A DNA stretch of 64,000 nt from Telopea speciosissima (GCF_018873765.1 NC_057926.1:49219043-49283042); one strand, 5' to 3'. Shown: positions 45,302 to 57,620, counted from the stretch's first letter. Made by a program: numbers and translations. Notes: a model not told the origin generated them from the letters alone.

Positions 45302-46084
45302 CATAGTTGTCAAGGCATCGCCTAGGCGTCCAGGCTCTTTCTTGGGTCCAAGGCGACAGCACGCCTTGTTGACACTTCACGAGTTTACATTGATTTATGT
45401 TTGTAGCTTCGTTTTTTATGAAAATACTTGTATTATTGGTGGAGGGCAAGTAGGAAAGAAGTTGCAGGGGAGAGGAAATCTCATAAGAAGAAGAAAAGAG
45501 GGGAGGGGAAGGAAGAAGAGTGCACACGCACGCATCAGCCCACAGGCTTCAACCAAACTCAACTATTCCATATTCAATCTGTCTTTCTCAGTTACAAGCT
45601 GGTATTTTAAAGATGAAAATAAAAGACTCCTAATGTAACTCTAAAATTGAAATAGAACTGGACTTTATCTTGGACTTTAGAAATAAAATCCTAACTCTAA
45701 CTCTACCACAACAGTAAAAGAAATTATAAAATAAATAAAACTCCTAATGGACCCAATTACAAAATAGACCATAAAGTAAAATACCCTACTGAACTATAAA
45801 TCAAACTGGACCCGGTTCAACTCCGTCTGGATACCCAAATGACTTTGGGTCAGTCCAAGGCTGTGTATCTGCATCAATTATATTCTATGCTTTGTCTATT
45901 ATATGTTGGTTTTCTCATATTAGGTCATTACTAGCATCATATTACATTTATATGGCTTTTATGGTGCATATAAGCATAATTATATAAAATTACTATTGCT
46001 ATATTACATATCATTAACTGCACACCTAGGGCGCCTAGGTGCCCTTCAAATGCCTTGGGTCACCTAGCCACCATGACAATTATG
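45302..46084. mobile_element. Non-autonomous hAT element, 783 bp
   Basis: The ends are 'catagttgtcaaggc' and, inverted, 'cataattgtcatggt'. Both resemble the ends of the 5.2-kb hAT at 51422-56613 ('catagttgtcatggcg'). Subterminal 'gcgcctaggtg' / 'cgcctaggcg' repeats are present at both sides. The flanks share 'tacag' (45297-45301, 46085-46089), a partial duplication. There is no transposase. Confidence 0.75.
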
Positions 46085-46265
46085 TACAGTAACCATCACC
46101 ATTTCCAGTCATCGGTTATAGAACAGAATGCAATACGAAGCTTAAGATGATAGAGCTTACCTGCATGTACCTATCAAGCAAATTCTAATTCCTTTTCATG
46201 CATCTAAACAGACACAGAAAGAGCAGGAAATAAAAGGCATTTACTTGATGGGTATGATGGATTAT

Positions 46266-48692
46266 TTACCCGATGGAAGTTGGTCTGAAAAGAAAGAACA
46301 GGTATACATTGTTCTTCACCAGACCCTTCATCCTCAACTCATTATATGCCTCTTCAAGCTTTATATAGTCCAATAAGTCCATAGCAACCATATAAGGTCC
46401 TGGAAGTGAGCCTGGAACCTGTCAAGATTGGTCCGTAAGGTCAAAAAGTCACTTGGTTTATGCTTCATTCCCTTGGCTGTGTAACCTTCATAGTCTACCA
46501 CCATCCGACCCAAGTACCAAATAGGTAACATCGTCTGGCAACATACCCACCTTCTTCATCTCATTATATGTTGCATGAGCTTTATCCTTTAAACCAAGTC
46601 TGCAGTATGCAGTGATAAGTGCAGTATATGTTACCTCATTCGGAGTGGCATTATGCTTTATCATCTCATTAAACCACTGCTGCGCAATGTCCATCCGGCT
46701 TGATTTGCAGTACCCATCAACCAGACAAGTATAAGTGACTACATCAGGCAAAAGACCATTTTGCACCATTTCATTAAAAAGGACACAAGCCTTACCCATG
46801 TATCCAATTTTACAAAAACCAGAAATAATTGCTGTGTAACAAATTCCATCTGGCATCAAATCCTTTGCTTTCATTTCCTTGAATAAATTCAAGGCTTCAC
46901 TGATCCTGTTAACCTTGCACAGTCCACTAACAAGGCTTGTGTACGTGACTCTGTTTGGTGCAATCCCACTTTTTGACATCCTCGCATATAACTTGCAAGC
47001 CTCCTTTAAATTTGACTGTTTGACAAAACCATCTATAAGGGTACTATAAATAACAACATCGGGAACAAGACCCCTACTCAGCATCAAAGAGAATAGCTCC
47101 CAAGCCCTCTCTGCTTTCCTTTCCTTGCACAGTCCATTGATGATTGCATTAAATGTAAACAAGTTGGGAATAATGCCCTGCTCTTGCATTTCATCCAAGA
47201 GTCTGAAAGCTTCATCAATGTGCCCTTTCTTGCAGTATGCATCAACAATAACACTGCATGTAACGGTGTTTGGCAGTACACCTCCATCCACCATAAGTTT
47301 GAAAAGTTCCAAGGCTTTCTCTAAGCATCCCATCATGCAATAAGCATGGACCAAGCTAGTATAGTTGTAAACATCAGGGATGAAATTATTTCTGATCATC
47401 TCCATCCAAAGTCTATGAACATAATTGAAGTCCCCAAGCTTACAGCATCCTGCTATTAAGATGTTATAAGCAATTTGATCAGGATTACAAGCCAAAGCCT
47501 CAAGTTTGTGGAACAATTTAAGTGCATCTTCCATTTGTCCATTCAAGCAAAGACCACCCAAAAGAGAACTATAGCTAACTAGGGAAGGCCTTATTTTATG
47601 GATAACCATTTCCTCCAGTAAAGTGATGCCTTTCGTAACATTCCCCTTCTTACAGAACCCATGAATCAGAATGCTGTAGCTGTGAGCATCCGGTGATACT
47701 CCACATCTCTTCATTTCTTCAAAGACCCCCTCAGCATCATCTAACCTACTTTTGTGGCAAAAGCCATGGATAACAGCATTATAACATTGACTATTGAGGG
47801 GCTGGTTTCTATCTCTCAAGATTCGAAGGAATTTCAGCCCGGATTCTGCATCCCCAACCCTGCAGAGCCCACGAATATATGTACCATAAGTCACAACTGT
47901 AGGGCACACCCCACACCTCTCCATTTCTTCTAATATTTCAGTAGCTTGGCTAATATCTGTGACAGCCTGCCCAATATCTCCTTTACAGTAAAAATTCATC
48001 AAAATAGTATAAGAGAAAACATTAGGCCGTGGACCGTAGTTCTTCATTTCCTCAAATAAACTTCTTAAAAATTCTATTTTGTTTCTTTCCACCAAACACT
48101 GGAGCAAGATATTGCATGCTTTGACATTTGGTTCAAGTCCAATGTTCTTAGCTTGCACAAACACATCTACAGCATGTTCAAGCATTAATGAGCTTGTAAA
48201 AACCATCATAAGAACTTCAAAGACAGAAACCGACTTTTCTGCCCCCGCTAACTCCAGTAGAGTGGGACACAATGCAAATGTGTTCCAGTTCACTTCCTTA
48301 CAGTAGCATACAACCTCTCGTAAAAGATCACGTACTTCCTTGTGCATTCCTGCTGATGAAAAGATATGAACCATAATGCAGAAGGCATTGATAGAATGAG
48401 AAAATCCATACTTCTCAACAGCTTCTAAGAATCTTATTTCCCTTGCAAACTTCACATTCAATGAATGAAATACTCTGACTACAACGGGGAATAGGGTACA
48501 CTTTCCACTGACAAATAAAATGTCTCCTCGAGCATAATTTTCAGCAGTAATTTTAGTTTCATGGTTTGGTGCTAAATCAAATGAGTTTTCCTCCAAAAGC
48601 GATGGTGAAGAAGCACCATAGTACACTCTGAACCAGAATCTTTGTCTTAGACGGGCTCGATTACGCAGCAATCCCAGTTCAGTCAGTGTCAT
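46266..48692 (-). CDS. P-class pentatricopeptide repeat protein
   Basis: The long frame 46488-48692 gives 734 aa. From about residue 190 it is a row of about 15 PPR units of 35 aa (for example YNILIAGCCKLGDFNYVHRL and YSTLIDGFVKQSNLKEACKL), without E or DYW domains, so it is a P-class RNA-binding protein. The family acts mostly in mitochondria or plastids. The Arg-rich N terminus (NRARLRQRFWFRVYY) fits an organelle presequence. A TAA lies in frame 6 nt before the ATG, which fixes the start. A possible alternative end exists: a donor at 46517 and acceptor at 46419 would replace the last 9 residues with 50 others ending at TAA 46266-46268 (775 aa). The entry covers both forms. Confidence 0.92.
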
Positions 48693-48699
48693 AGATTAG

Positions 48700-49450
48700 G
48701 GATTCTTATTGATGGAAACCCGAATAGCCCAAGTAATTCTTGAAAACACGCGAAGAACCACCGGACTCGACGCCCATTAATTGAAAACCTACACGTGAAA
48801 ATATTGACCCTAAGAAAACACACGAGAACACTTATGAACTAAGTTTGAATTCAGCACTTGAAGTAGAGTTCGAACAATAAAACACACTTATGAACTAAGT
48901 TTGAATTCAGCACTTCAAGTATAAGGTTCGAACAATAAACAGAGAAAGAAAGAGAGAGAGAGAGAGAGAGATTTCACCACTACATGGAGCAACATCCGAA
49001 AGAGCTCACAGAATTGCAATGACTCGGATCAGTTACTCAAGCAACTACGAAACCCAACTGTAGAATTGCAGAGAGAGTACCTCGATCGCTGCTGCAACTA
49101 ACTCTCTTGATATTTGATGTTAACTGCGAGGAGTAAAGTATGGACGGGTCTGGGGAGGAGAATGGCAACACCTCTTCGCGTCTTCCCACTCCCCGCTGAA
49201 TTTCTTCGCCATTAGTGATTTGATCTTTATGATTTGACCTCGACCTCCTTGGACTTGGACACACTCCCAAAAACCAATTGCGAAATTGTAGTCAAACCCG
49301 GATTGAATTCGTGTTAGTGGATCGGGTCCCTCTACTCTTAGCAGTGGGCCCACAATCTTAGGGTTAGCTTGAAGATCTTGACCAAATTTAGCAGCAAAGT
49401 AAACATTGGAGGAGAGAAAAAGGGGAGGACTTGAACTGTGTATCCTCTCA
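48700..49450 (-). promoter_or_regulatory. Upstream region of the PPR gene
   Basis: This holds the presumed 5' leader and promoter on the minus strand. A 'gaactaagtttgaattcagc' segment is duplicated (about 48835-48880 and 48893-48940), and a GA run lies at 48945-48971. I could not identify a TATA box with confidence. Confidence 0.35.
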
Positions 49451-49454
49451 AGTT

Positions 49455-49612
49455 CCTGTCCAGTACAGTTTGTCCGATTTCTCTTATAGAAGGTGAAAAT
49501 GACGATCTAACCCCCTATTCGAACACACTGCCCAGGTGTGGTTAAGTTGACATTTCCTCCCTCATAAGAGGAACCAGATAACTGGACCAGGCAAGAACCT
49601 GATAGGAAAAAA
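49455..49612. repeat. Hairpin element, same family as 33421-33580
   Basis: The outer arms 'ttcctgtccagtac' and 'ggaccaggcaagaa' pair imperfectly, and 'tctcttatag' pairs with 'cataagag'. The core 'aatgacgatctaacccccta' matches the copy at 33421-33580 almost exactly. Confidence 0.7.
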
Positions 49613-49774
49613 TTTTCTTGGGTTCCAGTGGCAAGCGGGGCAGAGAGAGAAAAGGTAGTGGTAGTGGAGAGAATATGGATGTAGGCTTGCGGCAAGTGAC
49701 AGGATTAAAGAGTTGAGATATAATTAGAGAGATCTGATGATAAATAAGATTCTCTAACATGTAATTTTCCGTTA

Positions 49775-50510
49775 TACAACACTAATGTGGTTTGGTTCAA
49801 GCCTTTCCCATGTAGTGCCATCCTCAACGAATCCAAAAATCTATGTATGGTTGCAAGAATGGTTTCAATCTTCAAAACCTTCAAGTCGATGGGGCAAGAC
49901 TCGTTATCTTTGGCTTTCTTCATTTGTTGGTATATTTGGAAGGCAAGGAATGATATGATTTTCAATGCCAAATATACCAACAAATGAATTCAATGAAGCT
50001 CGCTAGTACTCCCATGACATCATCATCTCCTATTTCAAGATCAGCTACTACTTTTATTTGTGATGCGCTAACTAGGCAGCCTCCGTCGTTTGGCATCTTC
50101 AAAATCAACACTGATGCATCTATTCCTAAGGGTGAAACTAGTGGTGGTATTGGTTTTATTGTATAGGCTCATCATGGTGCTCAAATGTTAGCGGTCTCAA
50201 AAAAATTAGTTTTTTAATTCTGCTGTTGTGGGAGAAGATCTAGCAGTAAGATCTATGCTTAAAGCAATGGTGGAAGAGGGGTATTTGCAAATCCAAGCGG
50301 AATCAGATAATGCAGAACTGATCTCGTTTTGTGCCCTTGAGTTGATCCACTTGTCAAAGAAATTAGGCATTTATCGTCATCCTTTTCTATTTGCTCTTTT
50401 TCGTTATCCCAAGGGGAGCAAATTGTGCAGTTCATACCCTTACCAGGAAGGCCTTGTCATTAGTGTGTACGACATTTTGGCCAAATTCCACTTCCTAGCT
50501 TCATGATTTG
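49775..50510 (+). pseudogene. LINE-type reverse transcriptase C-terminal/RNase H relic
   Basis: Three frames in sequence: SLAFFICWYIWKARNDMIFN (ending at a stop near 49987), FGIFKINTDASIPKGETSGG with GFIV (ending at the TAG 50164-50166), and VGEDLAVRSMLKAMVEEGYL with ESDNAELISF. This is the order of the tail and the RVT_3 RNase H domain found in plant non-LTR polyproteins. The catalytic first Asp (NTDAS) and the later ESD are visible. Stops and frame changes make it a relic. Confidence 0.8.
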
Positions 50511-50929
50511 TTTTGTAAATGAAGTCATGGCTATTGCGCATTCCTATTATCAATAATTTTCTCATTACCCAAACAGAAAACTAGTGTGTACATCAATTTT
50601 TCATAGTGGTGAACTGTGAAGAAGTTGTAAGCTTTGTTGATTGCTCCTTGTCTTATTCCCAAAAGTTTTTAAAACTAAAGCCAAAAAAAGTTCATTATGT
50701 CATTCTCAATGTCTTGCATGTTTTTCGAATACACATGTGAAATGATAGGATTTTACCCTCATTGAAAAATGAAGGGTGTTTGGTATATTAAAAGGACAAA
50801 AAGTGAGGTTACAATTTCTTTTTACCAACTTTAGTTTTTTTTTTTTTTTTTTTTTTGAGGTAAAATTTTACCAACTTTAGTTACAACATGATTTTCCCTT
50901 ACATATTAAACATATATAAATATAGAGGG

Positions 50930-51160
50930 TTGAGCTTGGCTGGCTGAGCTTGATAGGGCTGGGCTGCATTAAGCCCGACATAGCTGGCTGGGCCTGGGGG
51001 AATATCTTAGGCCGACCTTGGGCTGGGTTGGGCTGGGTTGGGCCTAAGCTAATTTAAGGGGACCTAAGTTGGGTTGGGGTTTTAAAAAACCTAGCCAAAC
51101 CTGTCTCGGCCAGTTGCAACACTACATATTTTAAAACCCCAGCCCAGCCTGGTTGCAACC
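50930..51160. repeat. Degenerate 'gggctgggtt' repeats
   Basis: A run of 'ggctgggc', 'gggctgggttggg' and 'tagctggctggg' words, with an inverse portion near 51135-51150. It is low-complexity DNA with no coding content. Confidence 0.6.
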
Positions 51161-51164
51161 CTAC

Positions 51165-51421
51165 GGGCGTGTTTGGTTGCAAGGGAAATGGGAAAGGGAA
51201 GTGAAGGGAAGGGAAAGGAAGTGAAGGGAATTTTTTTTCCCTTTTAAGTCGTTTGGTTGCAAAGGAAGCCAAGTGAAATTAATTTTGCTAAGTCATTTGG
51301 TTGTCTATGAAATTGATGTAAAATCAATGTAAATTTTTTTAAAATTTGTAATCCAACCCACTTTACTAACTTTCACTTATTAAGGCTCTTTCTTAATAAT
51401 TTATGGAAAAGGAACGCTAAC
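51165..51421 (+). repeat. Dispersed repeat, left part, target of the hAT insertion
   Basis: This begins 'gggcgtgtttggttgcaagg' and is almost identical to 63729-63992. It continues to 'ggaacgctaac', where the hAT element is inserted. After the element the repeat resumes at 56614 with 'acgctaaccggtgctgcag'. Confidence 0.9.
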
Positions 51422-52239
51422 CATAGTTGTCATGGCGTGTCATGGCGTCCTGGCGCTGGGGGAAAGGGCATATCGAGATCCGCCATGGTATATGTATAAA
51501 TATCGAGGGATATGGCTTCCATGGCGTCGCCATGGACGCCATACCACGATATATGGGTATGTCGACCGATATTTAAACATTTAATGTATAAAAGTCAGAT
51601 TTATATATATATATTTTTTTAAAAACGATTTAATAACTTAGATGCTTTTTCGTTAATGTGTATTGGAGGTGTAACTTTTTCAAGTTACACCTACAATACA
51701 CATTATCATAAAACTTAAATAAACATAATAACTTATACTCTTATAGTCTTATACGGTTATACCCTAATGGGGAAATAGAAAATTAGAAATCGCAAAAGGG
51801 AAATCGAGAGGAGAGGGATCGTGACTCCGGCAAGCGGCAACGGTAATCCTCGCTTCCTGCAACTCTCGAGTCTCGGCAGCCTTCGAACAAGTTCGAAGTT
51901 CGAACTTCTCCAGTTCTCCGGCAATCTCCAGGACTCCAACTCTCCAAGTAAGTAAATTTTTAATTTTTTTAAATTTGGATCTTCTTCCTCCTCCCAGGGA
52001 CGCTAGACCTCGTCTTCTTCTTCTTAACTTCTTTTTCTTCAGTTCTTCTCCTCCCAGCCTCCGGTAGTGATTACGGCCAGTAGTATCTTTTTTTTTGTAA
52101 TTTTTCTCTTGCCTTGCTTCCTCCTCCCAGGCAGACCTCTTCTTCTTCTTCTTAACTTCTTCTTCTTGTTCTTCTCCTCCCGGCCTCCGATCACTACTAC
52201 ACCCGTAGTATCGTTTTTATTTTTATTTTTCTCTTGCCT

Positions 52240-52945
52240 TGCACAGACCACATTTACACACACGTGTGGGAGAGAGTCGAGAGACAGGGGATTTATTTCA
52301 GTTAGTAGTCCTCACTCTCGACTCCTCTCGGTTTTTATTTTCTTTTTCTTTTTCTTCTTTGCTTGTACGTCACGGAGACGGGACATAGTCGAGAGACAGA
52401 GGGGGAGGGATTCATTCCGATCAGTCTTGTAACCATAGCCTTCTCGGTTTTTTTATTTTTCTTTTTCTTCTTTGCTTGTACATCACGAGAGATTCACGAG
52501 AGACAGGGACATAGTCGAGAGAGAGGGGGAGGGATTTATTCCGCCAGTGTTGTAACCATAGTCCTCTCGGTTTTTTTTTTCTTTTTTTTTCTTCTTCTTG
52601 CCTTGCAACTAGCTTGCGATGTGAGACCTTGGGACTTCTTGCCTTGCATTTTTTTCTTCTTCTTGCCTGCACAGTGCACACATACACGTGTCACACACAG
52701 AGACAGGGAGAGAGTTGAGAGACGAGAAGGGGAGGATTTATTAGGCCGAACTATCTCTGTTTTTGTTTTTTTCCTTTTTCTTGCCTTGCGATTTGCGGGG
52801 TTGCACATCCATGAGAGAAGGTGTTTGTTTTTGATTTTTCTTCTTCTTACCTTGCACACGACCCACAGGCCCACACATACACGATTACACTTACACACAC
52901 AGAGACAGGGAGAGAGTCGAGAGACAATGGGGGAGGATTTAATAG
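52240..52945 (+). repeat. Degenerate tandem array in the hAT leader
   Basis: About five units of about 110-200 bp. Each contains a pyrimidine run, 'ttgccttgca' or 'ttgcttgta', then 'gagacaggg.gagagagtcgagagac' (broken here into words) and 'ggggaggatttatt'. The units start near 52225, 52345, 52460, 52590 and 52780. The array lies between the left end and the transposase frame, where a hAT promoter would be. Confidence 0.7.
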
Positions 52946-53234
52946 TTATTACTTATTACAGCCGGTAGTCCATCACTATTCACCGATTTCACTCACAGTC
53001 TCGATCCACGAGACTCACGATGTCACACACACAACAGAGCAAGCACATATTCAACTCCATAATTTCAGTTTTTTTCCCCTCCATCCATTAATGTTAATCT
53101 GCTAAAAACCATACTTGGATTTTATGTTTTTGTATTCCATCCTAGTTCACTTAATGTTAATATGCTAAAAATCAGTTTAATTGTTTTTTTTTTTTTGTTA
53201 CCTTTGTAGTCTACTAGTGTCTTTCACTCAACTA

Positions 53235-55935
53235 ATGGATGGTTCTACACCAATTAGTAGTGGGGGTGAAAATATTGTAAATCTTGGAGCTACTCCAGGA
53301 TATGATCAGCGAAGACCAGCAAGAAAGGCCAAATCAAATGACCCTGGGTGGAAGTATGGGTATTGGCGGATCTAACAAACAAGAATGTTGTTAAATGCAC
53401 CCTTTGTGGCAAAGAAATGAGTTGTGGAATTAAAAGATTGAAGCAACATTTGGTGGGTGGATATGGAGATGTTATTAAGTGTACCAAGACGAATGATTCT
53501 ATTTCTCAAGTGATGAGGGCAGCTCTAAATAAAAAAAGAAGAAACAAATTACGAAGTATTGGATGATGATGATGGTGATGATAATCTTTGTAGAAGTTGG
53601 AGGGCAAATACAATCGGAAGATACACTAGAAGGACAATCCCAGACTCTGGATGCTGCTAGGGTGGCTCCTAGCTCTGGGACAATTGCTAAGAAAAGAAAG
53701 GTTACTCAGCCTCAAGTAAGGGGTCCCATGGATGCTCATGTTAGACGGACTCCTGAGCAAGTAGTCAATGAGAGGCATAATAGTAGTTCTACTCAGACTA
53801 CTATAGAGAACCGTTTTAGGACACCAGAACAAAAAGCTAGAGTTGATTATCACATTGCTAAGTGGTTGTATCAGCAAGGTATCCCATTCAATGCTATTAA
53901 GGCAAGGACCTTTGAGGTGATGTGCGAGTCTATTGCACAATATGGTTCTGGATATATTCCACCTTCATATCATCAAGTGAGAGTGCCATTGTTAAGAAAT
54001 GTTGTGAATGAAACTGAGAGATGAAGAAAAATATGAAGAGTATTGGAAGCAGTATGGGTGCACTCTTATGTCGATGGATGGACGGATAAGCGGGAAGGCA
54101 CTTAATTAATTTTCTCGTTAAGCTGTCGAGGGGACTTATTTCATGGGATCCGTTGATGCATCGGTATGGTTCAAAGTGCACAAATGCTATTTGAATTGCT
54201 TGATAGCAAAATTGATGAGATTGGTGAGGATTATGTCATTCAAGTTGTGACTGACAATGCTTCAAACTATAAGTTGGCTGGTAAAATGCTTATGGAAAAG
54301 AGAAAAAAGCTATCTTGGACTCCTTGTGCAGCCCATTGTTTAGACTGATGTTGGAGGATATAGGTGGTCGAAAGACTTTAAGAATGTGATAGGTAAGGCA
54401 AAAAAATAACCACCTTCATCTACGAGGCACACACGTCTTCTTGATGCAATGAGGAAAAGAAGCTGGACAAAATGATCTTGTGAGAGTACTACTAGATTTG
54501 CAACGCTTGTTTGACATGTCGAGCTTAGTTAGGCATAAGGATGCATTGAAGCATTTGTTTATTTCGATGAGTGGAAGGGTTCTAATTTGTCAAAGACAGA
54601 ATTTGGAAAGAAAGTGGAAGAAACGGTGTTTTTGTACCATTTTGGAACACTGTGGAGGATTTTATTAGAGCATCTAAGCCACTTATTGTTGTTTTGAGGA
54701 TTGTTGATGGTGATGAGAGGGCTGCAATGCCTGAAGTTTATGTTGCTATGGAAGAGGCAAAAAAGAAAATACGTGAACATTTAGCACATAAAGAACGGCT
54801 GTGGAAGAAAATTATAAGTATCATTGACAGGCGTTGGGAGTGTCAGATGGAGCGTCCATTGTATGGAGCCGCACTATTTCTTAATCCCGAAAAATTTTTC
54901 ATGTTCAAGGAAAATGAAAATGGCGAACTGATTGCCAATCTACACATCTCATTGGTTGATGTCATGACCAGATTGGTAGTTGACCCTGCTATACAAGACA
55001 AGATAACTTTGCAAATTGATGATTATAGATATTCAAAGGGTTGTTTCGGGAGGGATATGGCGATTAGACAACGGACAACCATAAATCCTAGTAAGTAACT
55101 TAGTATTTTTAGTTTGTACCTACATTGTATGCTACTATGTCTATGATGTATTACTATTAATTCAGTTTTTTTATTATATTTTTATAGTTACTTGGTGGAG
55201 TACAAATGGAGGTCGTGCTTTTGAGCTTTCAAAGCTTGCACGACGCATACTAGGCCTTTGTTGCTCTTCTTCTAGTTGCGAGCGCAACTGGAGCACATTT
55301 GAGTTTGTAAGTATTAAGTATTAACTTACATGATTACATTTACTTTTAATTTATTTTGTAGACTTTTTTTTTTCACTTTTGTTATGTCTTTTTATTGAAA
55401 AATGACTTTTTTGTTCTCTCTTGTTTATGAATTCAGATTCATACCAAAAGAGGAATAGACTGGAACATTCTCGTTTGAATGATCTAGTCTATGTTCAATA
55501 CAATAGCTGCCTCCATGAAAGGTTTCAACAGAGACGTGAGTGGAAGGCAAAAACAAAACATATGATCCACTAATTCTTGATGAGCTGGATTGGTCTAGTG
55601 AGTGGATGGTTACCCGATCAGAGGAAGATTTAGTCCATCCCAATGATGATCTCACGTGGGATGATGTTGGTAGAGCAATGGGGGCATCGATTGAAGCCCC
55701 CATCCGACCAAGGAGAACTCAAGCATCAACCTCTAGAGCCGATGTGACATATTCACGCCGTGGACATGCTAGAGGGAGAGGTAGCTCAAGGATGGCTGAT
55801 GTTCAGGATGACTGTGAGCTAGATGAAGATGAGGAAGAAGAGGAAGATGATGTGAATGACGACGAGAATGTCGTAGATGACTATGTTGGTGTCGAAGAGC
55901 CACGACAAGAAAATCGCCAAATGCGGATCTTTTAG
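53235..55935 (+). pseudogene. hAT transposase (BED, DUF659, hAT dimerisation), frameshifted
   Basis: Pieces of one protein are in order. The N terminus at 53235 leads to DPGWKYGYW, then after a 1-base loss near 53366 comes a BED zinc finger (C-T-L-C, then LKQHLVGG and VIKC). A DUF659 region follows (FNAIKARTFEVMCESI about 53890; VIQVVTDNASNYKLAGKM about 54235; CAAHCLD about 54330). Next is a spacer (about 54650-55095), an intron (about 55097-55187) and the dimerisation motif (LARRILGLCCSSSSCERNWS, about 55228). An acidic C-terminal tail ends at TAG 55933-55935. At least four frame changes or stops break it. It would have cut and rejoined DNA at the element ends. It cannot do so now. Confidence 0.88.
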
Positions 55936-56621
55936 ATGAATATGATAATTAATTAGTTTTGGTCCTTTTGGATATTATGATTATGGATTATTTAAACTTT
56001 GAAGTTTGAACTTTAAACTTTGATCTTTGAAGATTAGTTAAGGACTTAAAGTTATCTATATTTGGTTGATTACTTGACTTTAATAATTTGATCTTTGATT
56101 CCTATATTAGATTATCTATCTTAAATTATTTTTTGGCTTTTAAATACATAATTTCCTCTCCTCTTTCATCAAATTCATATATATTAATATATACCTATTA
56201 CTTTGTTCGTTGCTTTGCTCCAAATCACACACACTGAAGAAAGACTATTGCTATCAAGCTTGATGCAGTTAGCCTATCATTTAATTTTTACTATTGCTTT
56301 CAATTATTTGATAGGTTATCTATATTTTCAATTTTTCATACTTTCATATACACTAATGGATATTAGTTACACTTTCATGAATTAAACCATAGTGGCATAG
56401 TATATTAGTAGTAGTGTAGTACACTTTCATGTTGATTTTTGATGTTATAGGACATATATTATGGCATACTCAATGACATTAAAAATAGAGAAAATAAAAA
56501 ATTAAACATGGTCGACATGCTCGCCATGGCAACGCCATGGCGGGCGACATGTCGATATATCGACGTGACACCCTTCCACCGACTTGGATCGCCGTGACGC
56601 CGTGACAACTATGACGCTAAC

Positions 56622-57440
56622 CGGTGCTGCAGCGCAGTGTGTATCTGCGCTTAGGCATTGCCATGCAAAATGGCCGGTGCACCCCCTGGAAAGGTAGAAA
56701 GGACCAGGGGTGTGTCGGTCATTTCAAACTTTGTAATATATAACAAAATTTTAATGAATTTGAAAACACATCATATCCACCCCATTGAGACCCATAACAT
56801 TTATTAACAAATTTGCATGGGCAATTAGAGAGAGCCTCCAAAGTCTAACAATTTGGATGGTTAGGAGAGGGTATCGCACATCAATGGGGGGGATATTATC
56901 GGACATTCATAAATAAATGGGTAGACATTTATAGTCATTAATGATCATTGAAGCAAAACCAAATTGTAAATTCGGGCCTAATGATTCAAAATGCAAACAT
57001 TCAATATGCCTCTTCTGCATTTCTCTAACCGTGTGTGGAAGAAAAAAATAAAACGATTTCCAATCACAAACTGGATAAAGGAAATTCTATCTATAACCAG
57101 TTGGATTTTTCCTCAATCAACCAAATAGTACAATTTGCTTACAAAAAAAAAAAACAAATCCAAAAATGGCCACAAACAAGACCAGCCTCAATGGCATGTC
57201 AGTATCAGATTGCAGTGTCAAGTTCCTAATTGAAGTTTTCCAACTACAATGTGACCACTATATACAAGGGCAAGGAATAGAAACTAGGCTCAAATACCAT
57301 ATTCAAAGACCAAAATTAAACTCCACAGGAAACACCAATGAAACTCAACGAGTGAGCCAAACATCATAAATCCAAAGTGCAAACAGTTCCATACTTAGCT
57401 AACAATGTTGTATCTTATGTAGCTAACAATGTTGTATCTT
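56622..57440. other. Intergenic, remainder of the dispersed repeat and flank
   Basis: From 56622 the repeat interrupted by the hAT element continues ('cggtgctgcagcgcagtgtg'). Beyond about 56780 there is AT-rich DNA. No gene is visible. Confidence 0.5.
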
Positions 57441-57448
57441 ATGCTAAT

Positions 57449-57620
57449 TCAGCTGTAGGTTCCCAACCCCACACCAATGTCTTTGCCAAAGTCAGATCTG
57501 AATCCATCATTAGCCTTAGAGTAACAAACATGAAGAGTTCCTTGAGTATGCCAGTGAACACAATGAAGGCAACCCCTGCTCCAAAGACCCCTTTCCTCAA
57601 GATCTCGCAAGAAGAAGGTT
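57449..57620 (-). pseudogene. DUF1218 membrane protein fragment (last exon)
   Basis: On the minus strand the sequence reads SCEILRKGVFGAGVAFIVFT and, after a 1-base shift near 57530, YSKANDGFRSDFGKDIGVGLGT, ending at TGA 57449-57451. The order (C-E-hydrophobic-RKGVFGAG, a membrane segment, then a short tail ending VG.GTY) fits the end of plant DUF1218 proteins, small four-helix membrane proteins. Upstream exons are not found within the next 1 kb, so it is a fragment. Family assignment is from memory of motif order. Confidence 0.55.

Larger units (their letters stand above)
51422..56613 (+). mobile_element. hAT transposon, 5192 bp, 8-bp target duplication
   Basis: The element is flanked by exact copies of 'acgctaac' (51414-51421 and 56614-56621). 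The ends are 'catagttgtcatggcg' and, inverted, 'catagttgtcacggcg', with subterminal 'gccatgg' / 'gtcgacatg' / 'tatcgac' repeats on both sides. It encodes a BED-finger/DUF659/hAT-dimerisation transposase on the plus strand, preceded by a 1-kb leader with a degenerate tandem array. The structure is complete end to end; only the coding sequence is broken. Confidence 0.93.

Noticed and set aside
52363-52968. 201-codon frame and several minus-strand frames in the hAT leader
   Set aside because: They are produced by the pyrimidine-rich tandem array. Composition is repetitive (Phe, Leu, Arg, Glu), with no domain.
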